Of a DNA stretch of 64,000 nt, positions 1-11,536 are shown piece by piece (the first letter of the stretch is position 1; the number at the start of each line of letters is the position of its first letter). The position numbers and the translations under genes were made by a program. The DNA is taken from contig JAOANR010000004.1 in assembly GCA_030278955.1 (NCBI GenBank), forward strand, positions 56,693,120 to 56,757,119, written 5' to 3'. This DNA is from Hygrophila difformis. Its lineage: Eukaryota; Streptophyta; Magnoliopsida; Lamiales; Acanthaceae. Below the pieces are notes generated by a model. The model was not told the origin of the DNA, did no database searches, and saw only the letters and a program-made list of their open reading frames with translations.

Positions 1-1
1 G

Positions 2-175
2 CTGAACGCGTATCGGCGGCCGATCGGCGGCGGAAAGGCGGCGGAGAGATCGGTTTACAAGGGGTATAAGCTGGAGGAAGTGGGCGCCGTGGTTATGGGT
101 GAACAGGAGAAGCACAATCGGAGTGAGAAGAAGCCATTTCTGTTCGATCTGAACCTTCCGCCGCCGGTCTTCTGA
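2..175 (+). CDS. 3' end of a gene for an EAR-motif repressor protein (partial)
   Basis: The open frame enters from the left edge and gives the last 57 residues of a protein, ending FDLNLPPPVF and a TGA stop. DLNLPP is the classical DLNxxP-type EAR repression motif that binds TOPLESS/SAP18-type corepressors, and it sits at the extreme C terminus, as in repressor-class ERF and some C2H2 zinc-finger proteins. The upstream part is rich in Gly, Arg and Lys with no recognisable DNA-binding domain, because that part lies outside the window. The codons are GC-rich compared with the flanking DNA, as expected of coding sequence. Seen: the EAR motif and the stop. Inferred: a nuclear transcriptional repressor. 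The family (ERF or C2H2) cannot be decided from this fragment. Confidence 0.7.
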   Translation: MNAYRRPIGGGKAAERSVYKGYKLEEVGAVVMGEQEKHNRSEKKPFLFDLNLPPPVF

Positions 176-255
176 TAACCGCCGCCGGGGATCAGAATAG
201 GTCTGCGATTACAGTGGTTTTGATTGAATTTTCACTTTTGCCCTTTGATTTGGAA

Positions 256-366
256 TGTTTGGAAGTCGGCAGATCCGCTAGCAGATAGCAGATTTGGAGA
301 GAGAATTGTGAGAGGATATGCTCTTTCAATATGCTATATGCTATCAAATATGCTTTCTCCCAAACA
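256..366 (+). mobile_element. Short TGTTTGG...CCAAACA miniature element, copy 1
   Basis: A segment of about 111 bp begins TGTTTGG and ends CCAAACA. Between the ends lie the words GCAGAT, TAGCAGATAGCA and GGAGAGAGAA. Closely similar segments occur at 46709-46818 (same orientation) and 60183-60293 (inverted). It has no coding capacity. I could not define a target duplication, so the superfamily is open. It lies directly downstream of the EAR-protein gene, probably in or near its 3' UTR. Confidence 0.6.
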
Positions 367-933
367 TTATCATTAACTAATGAGTCATGATATTATTGGT
401 CATATATATGTACAAAGACATGCCAAAGTACAATATCGCATACGGTGATTTTAATTAAAAAAAAAGTTATTTTCGTAATTGCGTCATTGAATTCTTTTTT
501 GTTTTGTATGATGATAAAACCAGCTGGACTATCTTTATTAATATTATGATAATATAATTTGGAAGGTATTACCACATTTTGCCTTGTTTATGAAATGTGA
601 AATTGAAATACTAATGTGTTTGGGAAAGTGAATTGCAATGCAAATTTAGTACTAGTAACTAGTTGAGCATTCAATGGAATGATGCATCAATAGCAGGTTG
701 AAAGCAAATGATGATTGACGAGTAGTGTGGAGTATAAATTACTACTGTAAATGGGAGCAGCAGCAGCGTCGTCGTGCATTTATTGGGGGTTGAATTTAAA
801 AGCGGGAAATGTGAGCGTGTGAGGGAATAGAGTGTGAACATGACAAGAAGCTGCTGCTAAGGGAGAATAATAGTAATTGATTTTTTTTTTTTTTGATGAG
901 CAATAATTGATTGATTTAACACATGCAAAATGC

Positions 934-970
<37 letters not shown>

Positions 971-1391
971 GCAATATATAGTGAAGTAGTATATACTAGC
1001 ATGGCAAAAATTGGTAAGTCACGACACCTGGTCCTCATGGTAGCTTTCTTGCCAGGGCATCTCAATCTAATTTCCCATTCATACGAAGTATAAGTACATT
1101 ACATATATAAATATATGTATGCCACCTGTCCAATGCTCGATGAAACCCACTTTCAGGAACATCATCGATTCCCAGCTTCACATACATGAATAATTCACAG
1201 CAACAAAATCCCATTTAATTACTACTATTAGGCTTTTAATTAGGCCCACCCTACATGTAATGTACCCCTCGTCACTTATCACCAACCCAATCTCCCAAGA
1301 ATTGCTTCATAATATAATACTCCGTATATTCACTACCCTGTCTATCTCTAATCTCTAAATAATTACTACTAGTACTACTACGTAAAATAAG
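367..1391. other. Intergenic, AT-rich; one AAT microsatellite
   Basis: No gene is supported here. The only ordered feature is an uninterrupted AAT/TAA trinucleotide run at about 933-970 (roughly 12 units). The reverse-strand leucine-rich reading frame over it is an artefact of that run. Confidence 0.6.
933..970. repeat. (AAT)n microsatellite
   Basis: About twelve consecutive AAT units are visible with no interruption, so the locus is likely length-polymorphic. Confidence 0.9.
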
Positions 1392-2314
1392 GGAAAAAAT
1401 AATTTTTTAGTCATTTTTCTTTCCAAAATATCCAAATCAGTCCGTTACTAATTTTTTGCCCCATATAGTCCTCTACGTTTGCTAATTTTTTTCAATTCGG
1501 TCCTAATTATGTAATTAACATGAGGTTGCTGATATGGCAGAAGTATATCACATTTTACATATACCGTGGCAAATCTGGAGTCCCCACACATAACACACTA
1601 TTTTAATAAATGTTTGAAGACTGACATTACACATCATGACATGGATGTCAATCCATGGCACATCACTACTCTAAAAAATGACTATAACGGGTCAACTGAA
1701 CCATTTTTTACTGGGATGATGTACATAGTTTCTACTTGGTTCGCATTGAGCCCTTCCTCATTGAGGTTACCCAACCCATAAAAAAATACCAACCATTCAT
1801 TTGCACGCATTATATATCACAATTAGTCTTCATTATCTTGAGAAATACCAAAAACCACTGAGACCGAAAAGAAAATGCACTGCGGTAGCTGTTGACCAGA
1901 ACTCCTATGTTATTGTTGTGAATGGTCGTTGTTTGTTTATGGTTGGATTATCCCAATGAGGGCTCAATGCGAACCATGTAGAAACTATGTCCATCATCCC
2001 AATAAAGAAGGGTTCAATTGACCCACTAGAGCCTATAGGTATTTATTAGATTAGTGATATGTTATGGCTGCCTTCAAATATTTATTTCAACCATTTATTA
2101 ATTTGGTGTGTTATGTGTGGAGACTCCAGATTGGCCACGGTGGATGTAAAATGAGATTTACTTCGGCCACGTCAGCAACCTTAGGCTAATTACGTAATTA
2201 GAACCAAATTGGATAAAATTAACAAACGTAGGGGACTATATGGGGCTAAAAATTACTAACAGACCGATTTGGATAATTTGGAAAGAAAAAGGACTAAATA
2301 ATCTTTTTTTTTCC
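1392..2314. mobile_element. Fold-back non-autonomous Mutator-like element, family A, copy 1
   Basis: The element starts GGAAAAAATAA and ends with T-run plus CC. It is flanked by the 9-bp direct repeat TAAAATAAG (1383-1391 and 2315-2323), a duplication length typical of Mutator-like elements. The terminal inverted repeat continues inward almost to the centre: the block around 1690-1790 is mirrored at about 1940-2040, leaving a loop near 1815-1910. It could therefore fold into a hairpin with arms of about 400 bp. It encodes nothing convincing; a 71-aa frame at 1566-1781 is inside the arm. The same family occurs at 30127-37786, where it is split by a Copia element. Confidence 0.88.
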
Positions 2315-2731
2315 TAAAATAAGCGCCTGAAAAAGAAAGATTGAAGATACATTATTGTGTGAAAATGAAACGGTAATTTGGAGAGATGGACCAATTTCTA
2401 CTGCTGTATAAAGAGACGGAAGTATGGAACTATTAATTATGATGGGCTGTCGTCGGGCTTTATTTATTTAATTGTTCCAATGAGGACGACTGGGGGTGGA
2501 GGTGGTGGTTGTTTCATTTAATTCAATACCGAATACTGGTTTTTTCTTGCCTGCTGGGATCCCACTTTGTTTTCTACTACTACCTCCCTTTTTCGATAAA
2601 TTGTAACATTCGAAAATTTGGTACTATTCACACACAGAGGCGGACTTAGTTAGGGGCCTGGGGTGCCCATGCCCCACAAAAATTTTAGCCTATTAGTAAT
2701 GTATTAGTAGTTCATTAGGCTTAATTAGTTA

Positions 2732-2991
2732 CTCCCTCCGTCCCATTTAACTTGTCTTGTTTCACTTTTGCACACAATCCAATGCACATTTTCAACTGTT
2801 AATATCTCAAAACATGTTCAATGAAAAATTATGCAAAATATATATTATAAAACTACATGATCATACGATTCTAACAAGACCCAACTTGACTATTTTTCTC
2901 TAAATATATACTTGAAATAAAGTCGAGTCAAAGCTGAACAATGAACAGTGTAAAAAAGTCAAACAGGACAAGTGTGGTGGGACGGAGGGAG
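2732..2991. mobile_element. Stowaway miniature element, nested copy 1
   Basis: It begins CTCCCTCCGTCCCA and ends with the inverse GTGGGACGGAGGGAG, with TA on both sides (2730-2731 and 2992-2993). At 260 bp it has the standard length. It is non-coding and lies inside the hAT element. Confidence 0.92.
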
Positions 2992-3314
2992 TATTATTTT
3001 AACAATTTTCAGTTTTTCACCCTATTCCATTAATATACTTATATTATCTCATTTCTCAATCTTTCAATCCAACCCATTAATACTCACTTAATTCTCATTT
3101 TGACCATTCTCTTTCAAATTTGAACATTGCCTCTTATCTCATGTCTAAGTTTAAGTTGTGCTTGATGTTCCATTCTTCCTCCTTGGCCATCACCTACGGG
3201 TCATTCTCTCTAATTGTTGTTGATGAGTATTTTTTACTTGTCATCTTTATTTTTCTTTTTAGAAACTATGTCTATTATTTATAGACACTAACAAAATAAC
3301 TCATATACATAATA

Positions 3315-3575
3315 CTTCCTCTGTCTCATTGTTTTTGTTACATTGGCCTTCGACACACATGCCGAGACACATTTTCAATGGTTAATAACTTAAATTGTGT
3401 ACAACGAAAAATAATAAAAAGTTGATTGTCTAAAACTACAAGATTAGACGAATCTAACAAGATCTCACTTGACTATGTTTTTTCTTACATAACTATACTA
3501 AAAGTTTGAATCAAAGTTAAACAGTGAATAGTGCAAAAAATATCATCCGTAACAAAAATGTTGAGACGGAGGTAG
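3315..3575. mobile_element. Stowaway miniature element, nested copy 2
   Basis: The left end is CTTCCTCTGTCTCA and the right end TTGAGACGGAGGTAG, flanked by TA. The 261-bp length and the inner words CTACAAGATTAGACGAATCT and CTTGACTATG match the other copies. It belongs to the same subfamily as the copy at 58660-58919 and sits inside the hAT element. Confidence 0.9.
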
Positions 3576-4200
3576 TATTATGTATACTGTATGAAGGGAT
3601 TTAATATATTTGTTTATGCTAGTCAGCTTCACTTGAAAAGATAAACTGATAAAACCAATGCCACAAATTTATATAATGGATATTTTAATTTGGTTGTTTC
3701 TATAATCTTTCTTTATAACATATATGATGGTGTTTATAGGGAAAAAGAGTTTCATACCATCACATTCTTTTAAAATCATAGTTGCTTGTTCAAGTTCTTT
3801 TTGCTTCTTTTGATCAGAATCTAATTAAGAACAATATGTAAATTTAATAAATTTTTAAAAAAAAAATTTGGTGTTGTTCTTTCATAGCATAAGTGTTTAG
3901 TGTCGCTTCTAGTCGAAGGGCCCCCCGAAAATAAAATCCTGGGTCCGCCTCTGTTCACACATTCACTTTGACTTAAAGTTTTATCATAGTTATACAAGTT
4001 AAAATATAGCCAAGTGGGATCTTGTTAGATTCGTCTCGTCGAGTAGTTTTTAAATATTAAACTTTTAAATTTTTACTTGTACAAAATTTGAGTTATTAAT
4101 GGTTTAAAACGTGCATTGGACTGTGTGCACTGTGGGTCTGTTTCAATTTTTGAAAAACGGAGGGAGTACTATTTATATATACACTTTAGGGATCGGCTTG

Positions 4201-4421
4201 GGTGCAGAATGTTGTATATGCACCATGATGCTCCAAGCCATAAAAATGATGGATAAAATTTGCCATCACTTTTAGATTATTAAGCATCATGTTGTGAATT
4301 CATAGGTATTATTTAGTTCCATATTTAGAGGGATTTGAGATAATAAAGAAAGCACAAATCTACCATCATTTTTAGATTATTAGGCATCATATTGCATATG
4401 CAGATAATTAATAATTCTGCA
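4201..4421. repeat. Possible miniature inverted-repeat element with internal direct repeats
   Basis: GTGCAGAAT near 4202 and ATTCTGCAC near 4413 form inverted ends. Inside, a block of about 35 bp containing TTTTAGATTATTA and GGCATCAT occurs twice in the same direction (about 4265-4295 and 4366-4395). No target duplication was found and the superfamily is unknown. Confidence 0.4.
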
Positions 4422-5219
4422 CAAGAAACCGAATTATTGTACACTCTATATACATCACGTACGTGTCTTCACCCCTTCATTTCAATTTCATATATATACT
4501 ACTGTACTACTATATTCATTCAACATTCATCCATTTTCACCATTTTTCAAACCAATAATAAAAAATAGTTCTACGCCTACTATACTGCAGCTCGCCTCCT
4601 CTTCCTTGCTTTAATTTTATCGCCGCTCAATAAACAAATTAAACAAGTCCATCGAAGATCAGCTTGACTTCCTGAAACCCTCAAGCTAATTAGCTCATAA
4701 AATAATAGTACTATCCAGTTACTTATATTTATAAACAAATCAATTAAACTGGACTAAACTTGATTATTAGATTATTAATGGGGATTATTACTTAGTTCAG
4801 TATATTAATCTTAAAAAGAATAATTATGATAAGGTCTCAAAATTCAAACTTGTTTTGTAGCTAAGAAGTTGAGCTCATTAATCTCGTGTACGTTCAAAAT
4901 TGTAAAATGATTAATTAATCATTTTATAAATTCTACGTAGTTAATTCGTATGCCGATCAAAATTTTCTCTTTATTATTACGGGCGGTATTCTTTAGTTAC
5001 GAATTTTACTATTTTACCGTCACAGGCCGGAATCACTACCACGTTCTATTAATTAACTTGCATTAATTAGCTGTACAACCATTTACGACAATGTAAATGG
5101 AACAAAACTCAAAGCGATGATGTACTGGAAAGAACTTAATTACAAAAATATTGTAAAATCTTGATTTAATTTCAGTTAGTTACAATTGATGTTGAAAATG
5201 GCGGTGGGAGCGAGAGTAA
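4422..5219. other. Intergenic, AT-rich, nothing recognisable
   Basis: I see no gene, no long repeat and no RNA gene here. Short AT-rich and homopurine words only. Confidence 0.5.
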
Positions 5220-5387
5220 AGAGGTGTTTGGATTAGCGATATAAAATAGATTATTTGATTATTGCGTTTTTAAAACGCAAATAATCAGGTTTGCAACACA
5301 TTTTTTTAGCGGTTAAACTGATTATTTATGTTTCAGAAACGCAATAAGCAGATAATCTATTTTCTTACAGTTTATCCAAACACCCTC
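5220..5387. mobile_element. Tourist-like (PIF/Harbinger) miniature element, copy 1
   Basis: The 168-bp hairpin begins AGAGGTGTTTGGA and ends TCCAAACACCCTC. It is flanked by TAA (5217-5219 and 5388-5390), the 3-bp duplication of PIF/Harbinger elements. The arms contain TTATTTGATTATTGCGTTTT and its inverse. A second copy lies at 56758-56926, about 51 kb away. It is non-coding. Confidence 0.82.
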
Positions 5388-5991
5388 TAAATACTACACA
5401 CAAAAAATTAAGAAGGAAGGAATGGAAAGTAGAGATTTAACCACTAAGTGGATGAAAATTAATAATTTAGTATTAATGATTGGGGTTTGGGTTTGTATGC
5501 TTGGACGCAAAAACCTCCTAAACTAAATAATAATACAATTGACTATTAGTATTTTCTTCTTTTTCTTTTCTTTTCTTTCTCTGTTTTTTAAAAAATATCT
5601 GTAGGGTGAGGGTAAGATGCTCCAATTCGACAATTCAAGCCAAAGATACATTACGTTGGATGGCAAATTTTTGTTCGAATCTATGACCTCTTGGTTTGGA
5701 ATTCTATTATACTCATGCATTTGATTACCCTAATTATGAAATCTGTCATTAACTCAAAACAACTAAGGATAAATAACTAATATTGAAGATGGCAGTGGAA
5801 GCCATAGGTGCAAAGCAATTGAAATAGACTGAAACCGAGGAAAATTCGACTTGATACTTGATTAGGCTATTAAATTTTAAAAATATAAAAATAAAAAACT
5901 ATTAGATACAATTTAAATTTACCAAGCCTATAACAAATTTATATTTTGCAGCATAATACGTAAAACTGTCAATTTAACTTCAAATTATATA

Positions 5992-6225
5992 CTACACCCG
6001 TCTTATTATAATCGCTACGGACCAACCTGACAAGTATGCCGTTACACATTTTTAACGGTTGATAACTTAAATTGTGTACAATAAAAAAATTATAAAAATT
6101 TGATATTCTAAAACTACAAGATTAGACGAATCTAACAAAGATCTCACTTAACTATGTTTTTTTTTAAATACGAATCAAACTTAAATAGTGAATAGTGCCA
6201 AAAAAATTAAACGTGCGCGACGTCG
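5992..6225. mobile_element. Eroded Stowaway-type element
   Basis: The left end TA|CTACACCCGTCTTATTATAAT and the internal family words (CTACAAGATTAGACGAATCT, CTCACTTAACTATG) match the other Stowaway copies. The right terminal repeat is no longer recognisable, so the right border is approximate. Confidence 0.55.
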
Positions 6226-6565
6226 GATCATACCAAAATTTGGACACAATCCCCCTTTGGGTCGGGACCCTCTGTAAAAAGACACGTGGCATGTATTATC
6301 CCTGTAATAAAACCCACGTGTACAAGTACAACCCGCCACTCATGAGTCATGACTCATCATCATCATCATAGGCTCAAGCTAAAATAGCTGAATCCTTGGT
6401 TTACACTAAAATGATGTATGTGCAGCACGATTTTGCGCTGACCTTTTTTCGCCTACTAGTATTAAAATTTAAGCTAGGGACCAAGCAAGCTCGATCAAAA
6501 CCTGCGATTGTTCGAATAACTACGTAAAGATGAGTTCGAACCAAAAGCGACTCGAATAACTACTA

Positions 6566-6825
6566 CTTTCTCCATTTTTTAAAGATTGCTACGGACCCAA
6601 TCAACACATAATCCAATGCATATTTTAAATCATTAATAACTCGAATTTTGGTACAAGTGAAAATTCTAAGAGTTCGATGTTTAAAAACTACAAGACGAGA
6701 CGATCTAAAAAAGATTTCACTTGACTATATTTTAATTTATATAACCATGATAAAACTTAAAGTCGAAATATATGAGAGAATAATAGCCATTTGTCAAACG
6801 TAGCTAACAAAAAAAAAACAGAGAG
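6566..6825. mobile_element. Stowaway-type element, diverged
   Basis: It is TA-flanked and begins CTTTCTCCATTTTTTAAAG; the right end is AACAGAGAG before TA. The length is 260 bp. Internal words GCTACGGACCCAAT and ACTACAAGACGAGACGA are shared with the copy at 29022-29281. Confidence 0.65.
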
Positions 6826-6953
6826 TATATGAGACCATATATTATACAGTAAGTACTATTTGCAGCCACATTTTACTGTATACAACTGTAGTAATAGAAG
6901 TATATATAATTTTAAAGATAAAATGTTTTTATAAATACACATGTGACTATCCC

Positions 6954-7622
6954 TAGGATGAAAACGGGACGGATACGGGCGGATAGTACTCATCCCGTAT
7001 CCTATCCCATATTTTTTTGTCGAATATGGAATCAGATACGAATAGGCCAGATACAAATACGAATCCGAATATTTCGGGAAACGGATACGAGACCGATTCG
7101 GATTTTAACTCAAATAATCTTATAATTACTAAAATTAAATTTTTTTATAATTTCTTAAGTGAAATCGGAATATACTACTATGTAAGCTAAATTAAATTTT
7201 TAAATTTTCCAAGATCATTAGTTATTTCGTTCAAAACATCTAAATAACATCACTACAAGATGTTACATACTACAGTTTTGATGGAAATAACCTAATCATG
7301 TAGTCGAGTTGATTGATATGATTTGATTTAATAAATTACATATGGCTTTCAAACTTTTGATTATATTTATACATATAGTATTACTTATTTATTTTATAGT
7401 TAATATAATATAATTAATTATATTATACATATATAAATATATAAATTTTCGGGTATTCGGACAATATCCGCATTATATTTGTATTTTTCGGATACGGGCG
7501 GATATTTACAATCCCATATCCTGTCCCGTATCCGCCGGATATAAAAATTCGAATTCGGATTCGAATATAATCGAATACGGCGTCGGATCGGGCGGATATT
7601 ATCCGCCCCACTTTCACCCCTA
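6954..7622. mobile_element. hAT-type inverted-repeat element
   Basis: The element starts TAGGATGAAAACGGG and ends CACTTTCACCCCTA, imperfect inverted repeats of the TAGGGGTG type. The 8-bp direct repeat ACTATCCC flanks it at 6946-6953 and 7623-7630. Both arms are full of GGATACGGGCGGATA-like words, so the transcript would fold on itself. Short reading frames over the arms are arginine/proline-rich shadows, not genes. Confidence 0.85.
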
Positions 7623-7630
7623 ACTATCCC

Positions 7631-8720
7631 TTCCCACCACAGAGAACCAATTATTTTTAAAAAAAAATGAAGCATAATTTTGAAAACTAGAGCCACCAAG
7701 TGATATATGAAACGTGTAATCCACTGATTTTTACGCATGACTAATTTCAATTCAGTGGGTACATACAACTCTGCAATTGTGATTATACTACTAATTAACT
7801 CCTTGACACTATTTTAAATTATTTTATTTTATATATAGTATAGAATATTATTATGGTGATAAATATCGTCCATCACATCCTTTGTGGAATCTATCCTGTT
7901 CTCACTAATCATTAGCTCTCGTCATTTCTAAATAGATAAAAGCATTCCACATTTTATAAAATTTTTATAATATATACACCGTGTGTAAAGACCCCTTTTC
8001 CAATTCTTCTAATGTGCGAATTTACCTACTTTTTTCCTTTTTTCCCCATTCATAATTGCCACACAAATTCCATAAACCATACTCCCCTAACAGATACGAC
8101 AAAAATCCACAAATTTTTGGAACGTATGCATATTCAAAATTTCCCCTTGTAATAGTATTACAAATTCTACACTGGTGTGCGTGTGGTTGGATGGAATTTA
8201 CACCAAAACCAGGAATCCGAATGTGAATAACAAAAGGGCGAGAGATGAATAAATTCCATAATTATACTAATATTCATTCACCACTCACAAGTCACAGCTT
8301 GTCCCCAACCTGTAAATTTAATTCCTATCCACTTCTCTTGGGTAGATTTACTCCATAGTTCAGTATGAAAACAAATGTGGAGAATCATCGATCACATGAA
8401 AAATAAAAACAAAAAGAAGCAAAAAGGGCCACAAACAGAAAAGAAAAGGGAAGTGATGGAATTCCTTTTCTCACAATAATCATGAAAATTTCACATCTTA
8501 ATTTAGTTTCTTGTCTTCACCACTGCCTAGAAACAAGTGGAGAGTTCCCAAAAACCAACAAAAGAGAAAAAAAGTTCAAAAATTGAACTGAATGAACCCC
8601 ATCTGCGCAGGTTAAACAAGCAAAATATGTACACATGAAACTCAAATTTACTTCCAGAGAAATTATGGCTCGAGTACCTCAAAGTCGAAATGATAGCGGG
8701 TGTAGATATAATGTTCAGGT
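7631..8720. other. Intergenic and WRKY 3' flank
   Basis: No gene or repeat is recognised to about 8450. The last part, next to the WRKY stop codon, should include that gene's 3' UTR and polyadenylation region. No further claim is supported. Confidence 0.5.
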
Positions 8721-10307
8721 TCAAGGGTTGGCCTGCTGTGAAGGCAGTCTGGGGTGGTTATGTTCGCCTTCGTATGTAACAATGAGCATTGAAGGATCTT
8801 CCAGGCACCTCTCCACATGTTTCCTTGCCGGACAGCCTCTCATGCTGCTGCACTTGTAGTATCCCCTGTCCATCCCAAACATAAATCAATCGTACCATTT
8901 GTAACCAAGATATTTCAATTAGAGTAGTCGCATTCAACAAAATTGAATCCGGCGCTGGCATTTTGGAGCCCATTAATAGGAACAAGCTATTTGAGATCTT
9001 GGAATGATAATGCTCAGAGCTATAGCTCCACTTATTAAGTTGGCAAAATATAAGCCAAGGTTATTAGAAACAGATACTATCACAATTTGTATACAGTCAA
9101 ACTAAATCAAGTTACAAGAATCTCAATAAACCTTAAACTCGACACATTTATGATTAAAAAGCCCAGCTTGAAATGTAAGTAAAATTGCAGTTCTTGCATC
9201 ATTAAAGTTTGTTTTGAGTTCATGATCGCTAGCAGAATTAACAGAATACATATTGAATAATCTATGAAACAATCTTTGACAGAATACATAGATACCTGGG
9301 GTGAGGAGAACCTTTGATTGGTTTCTGACCATATTTCCTCCAGCAGTATTCATCCGGCGGGATATCCGCAACCTTGTTACTCACAGCAGGCACTTTGATA
9401 GCCCTTTTGATCCTGTGTTTCCTGTTGATCAAAAAACAATCAACAAATTCAGCTCAGCTAAATTGTACAGTACAGTAAGTGATCAAATAGAGTATTTGAA
9501 ACAGAGCAATCACCTCTTTTTGGAGCAATGGCATCTGCCATTGCCTCCACATTTGCCGCTCCCATCCTCCCCCCTTCCATAGCACCTTCTCCTATGATGA
9601 AAACAGCTCTGATCAGCGGACCGCGCCGGGCCCATCAATCGGAAGGCGGCGTTGTTCCCGGCGTCCAATTTCCCGACACTTCCATCCACGCTCAATGAAG
9701 AGATAAACGACCTGGTGGACGACATGGTAGGAGTGCAGGTAGAGCTATCGAAATTAAGGCTAATGCTGCTGCTGTTGCTTCGGCGGTACATGACTTCAGC
9801 CTGCTGGTGAAGCTGGAGCCTCTGCTGATGGAGAAGGTGGTAATTTGGGAGGGCTAAATAGGGATTTTTGTTGTTTTTGGCTTGTGAGGTTAGTTCTGAA
9901 GAAGAAGAAGGGGGGTTGGGGTTTGGGTTGTTCCCCAATGTGAGAGCAATGGATGCAATTTCTTGGTGTGGATTGTTGGGTGGAATTGGAAGGAGTGGAA
10001 GGGGTTGTTTGGGCTGCTGCTGCTGGTGGAGCTGCTGCTTCTGATGGAGATCAAAGATGGGATTCTCCAAGAAAACATGTTGGGGCAGAGGGGTTTGGAG
10101 TTTCTTGTCTTTTCTGAATCTAGCATGGCCACAACTTGGAGGACTGAGAAGAGAAACAACTTTCTTGAAGCCACCCACAGCTTCCCCTGTTTGCTCAGAT
10201 AATTTCATACACTGGTTTTGATCCTGTGGCTGAGATAGGATGCTGCTAATCACTCCATGGCAGCTTTCAACAGCTGCACTATTTGCCCTTTCAACCTCTT
10301 CCATCAT
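8721..10307 (-). CDS. Group IId WRKY transcription factor (three exons)
   Basis: A nuclear DNA-binding regulator of W-box (TTGAC) genes, usually in defence and stress. Exons on the minus strand are 10307-9514, 9421-9296 and 8865-8721, joined by GT-AG introns; they total 1065 nt in frame, giving 354 aa. The start is the MMEEVERAN methionine, the family's usual N terminus. A calmodulin-binding-type segment with GFKKVVSLL lies at about residues 51-60. The IId zinc-cluster [12 protein letters not shown] lies at about 257-268 and WRKYGQK at 292-298. The zinc ligands are C312, C318, H342 and H344 (C-X5-C-X23-H-X-H). The last intron falls at the conserved PR|GYYKC position of the WRKY domain. The first exon also carries Gln-rich stretches. 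It resembles the WRKY21/39/74 subgroup. All key residues are present, so it looks functional. Confidence 0.95.
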
Positions 10308-11536
10308 CTCAAATGCATAAGAGAAACCAAACACCTAAACACCAAATTCAAGGGAAAGGATACAAAGGCCAAAGGACCATAAGGTTCAAGAAAATGAAAA
10401 ATTCTACTCCAAAAAAAAAATTCAACTACCCAAAACAAGCACCCTTTTCTGAACAATTCCAAAATGAATCTTCTTTAAACCAAACAGCAGAATACAACAA
10501 CATTCCAATCTTCAAAGGCATGGAGTTCTCATGGAGGTCTCAACCCTCAAACCCTAGATGCTTTCTATTTCAATGGAAAACTAGTAAAAAGAAGGAACCA
10601 GAAAAAGGATTGAGAGGTGTGAAAGGAAGGAATTGTGATGCTCTTTCACAGGGGAATTGACACAATCCTCAAGGCAACGCCAGAAAAAAAAAAAATGTTT
10701 TCTTTTTTTTAAAAAAAACAGAGAGATGCAAATCTTTGAAATATTTATAGAGTTATAGACCCGTCATAGAATCACAGACTTGGAATAAGTAGCTACTATT
10801 AAAATTTAAAAAATGATTGAAGAACAATGAGGACTAGTAATGTAAATTCAAGAGAGAGAGAGGGAATGCTGCTCATCGGAGGCCTAGAGCACAGCAGGCA
10901 TTATTATAATAAACCTGCGCACCACAAGTGAAACTGCCGTCTCTGTTGCAGATTTCAAAGTGGGCCACACTTTTGAACCTGTAATAAAAACCGATGATAC
11001 TCGCAAACTCCCCTCCAACTCCACTGACCGACTCCCGATCAACGATCCCGATCAGTCCAGGCCTCGGGGTCCCGGGAGTTTCCCTGGAATTTACATCACT
11101 CGGTCACACACACAATGTAAGAAATGATTTTAAAATTCAAGAAAAAAGGGTTGTTATTTTTCTATTACCGCGACGCCCTTTGCTTCTTTCAATGCAAGAC
11201 TTGTGCGTTGTCCTCTAGCCTCAAAGAGCATCTATACAGAAGTGTATTCCTGCATTTATATAATAATAATGTCAATAATTGAACAATTTGTTTGTGAGTG
11301 TGGAATATGGATGTATGTATGTGCAGTGCAGGCTGCAGCAGCAGCAGCAGCGACTGTACCTGCACACCAAACTCAAACTGAAACTGAACACCCAAGATAT
11401 TCAAATACTAGTACTGTATTTGAATGAATTACAAAACGCCTAAATGGAGGAAGTATGCAAATTCTGCACTGAACAAATGCACAGAAGAATATTGGCCACT
11501 TTTCAATTCCCCGGACTGAAATAATGCCCTCAAATC
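10308..11536. other. WRKY 5' flank and intergenic
   Basis: The DNA to about 10700 is A-rich and probably contains the WRKY 5' UTR on the minus strand, including an A-run and T-run near 10690-10720. A short GAGAGAGA tract lies near 10852-10864 and a CAG/GCA run near 11335-11350. No gene is supported. Confidence 0.45.

Larger units (their letters stand above)
2635..3953. mobile_element. hAT-type element with 8-bp target duplication, hosting two further insertions
   Basis: The ends are CAGAGGCGGACTTA on the left and GGGTCCGCCTCTG on the right, near-perfect inverted repeats of a kind known from plant hAT elements. The flanking direct repeat is TTCACACA (2627-2634 and 3954-3961), 8 bp as expected for hAT. 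No transposase is visible, so the element is non-autonomous. It has been invaded by two Stowaway elements (2732-2991 and 3315-3575) and itself sits inside a Stowaway element. Confidence 0.88.
2580..4166. mobile_element. Outer Stowaway-type miniature element split by a hAT insertion
   Basis: The left end reads TA|CTACCTCCCTTTTT and the right end AAAAACGGAGGGAG|TA. They are inverted copies with two mismatches, flanked by TA as in Tc1/mariner-type Stowaway elements. Without the hAT element at 2635-3953, the two halves make about 270 bp, the usual length of the other copies here. The right half also shows family-typical words (CTTGTTAGATTCGTC). Confidence 0.8.

Noticed and set aside
780..974. Leucine-run reading frame on the minus strand
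   Set aside because: It is the translation of the (AAT)n microsatellite and has no other coding sign.
9123..9371. 82-aa minus frame between WRKY exons
   Set aside because: Reads intron 2 and part of exon 2 in a wrong frame; the spliced WRKY model explains the exon.
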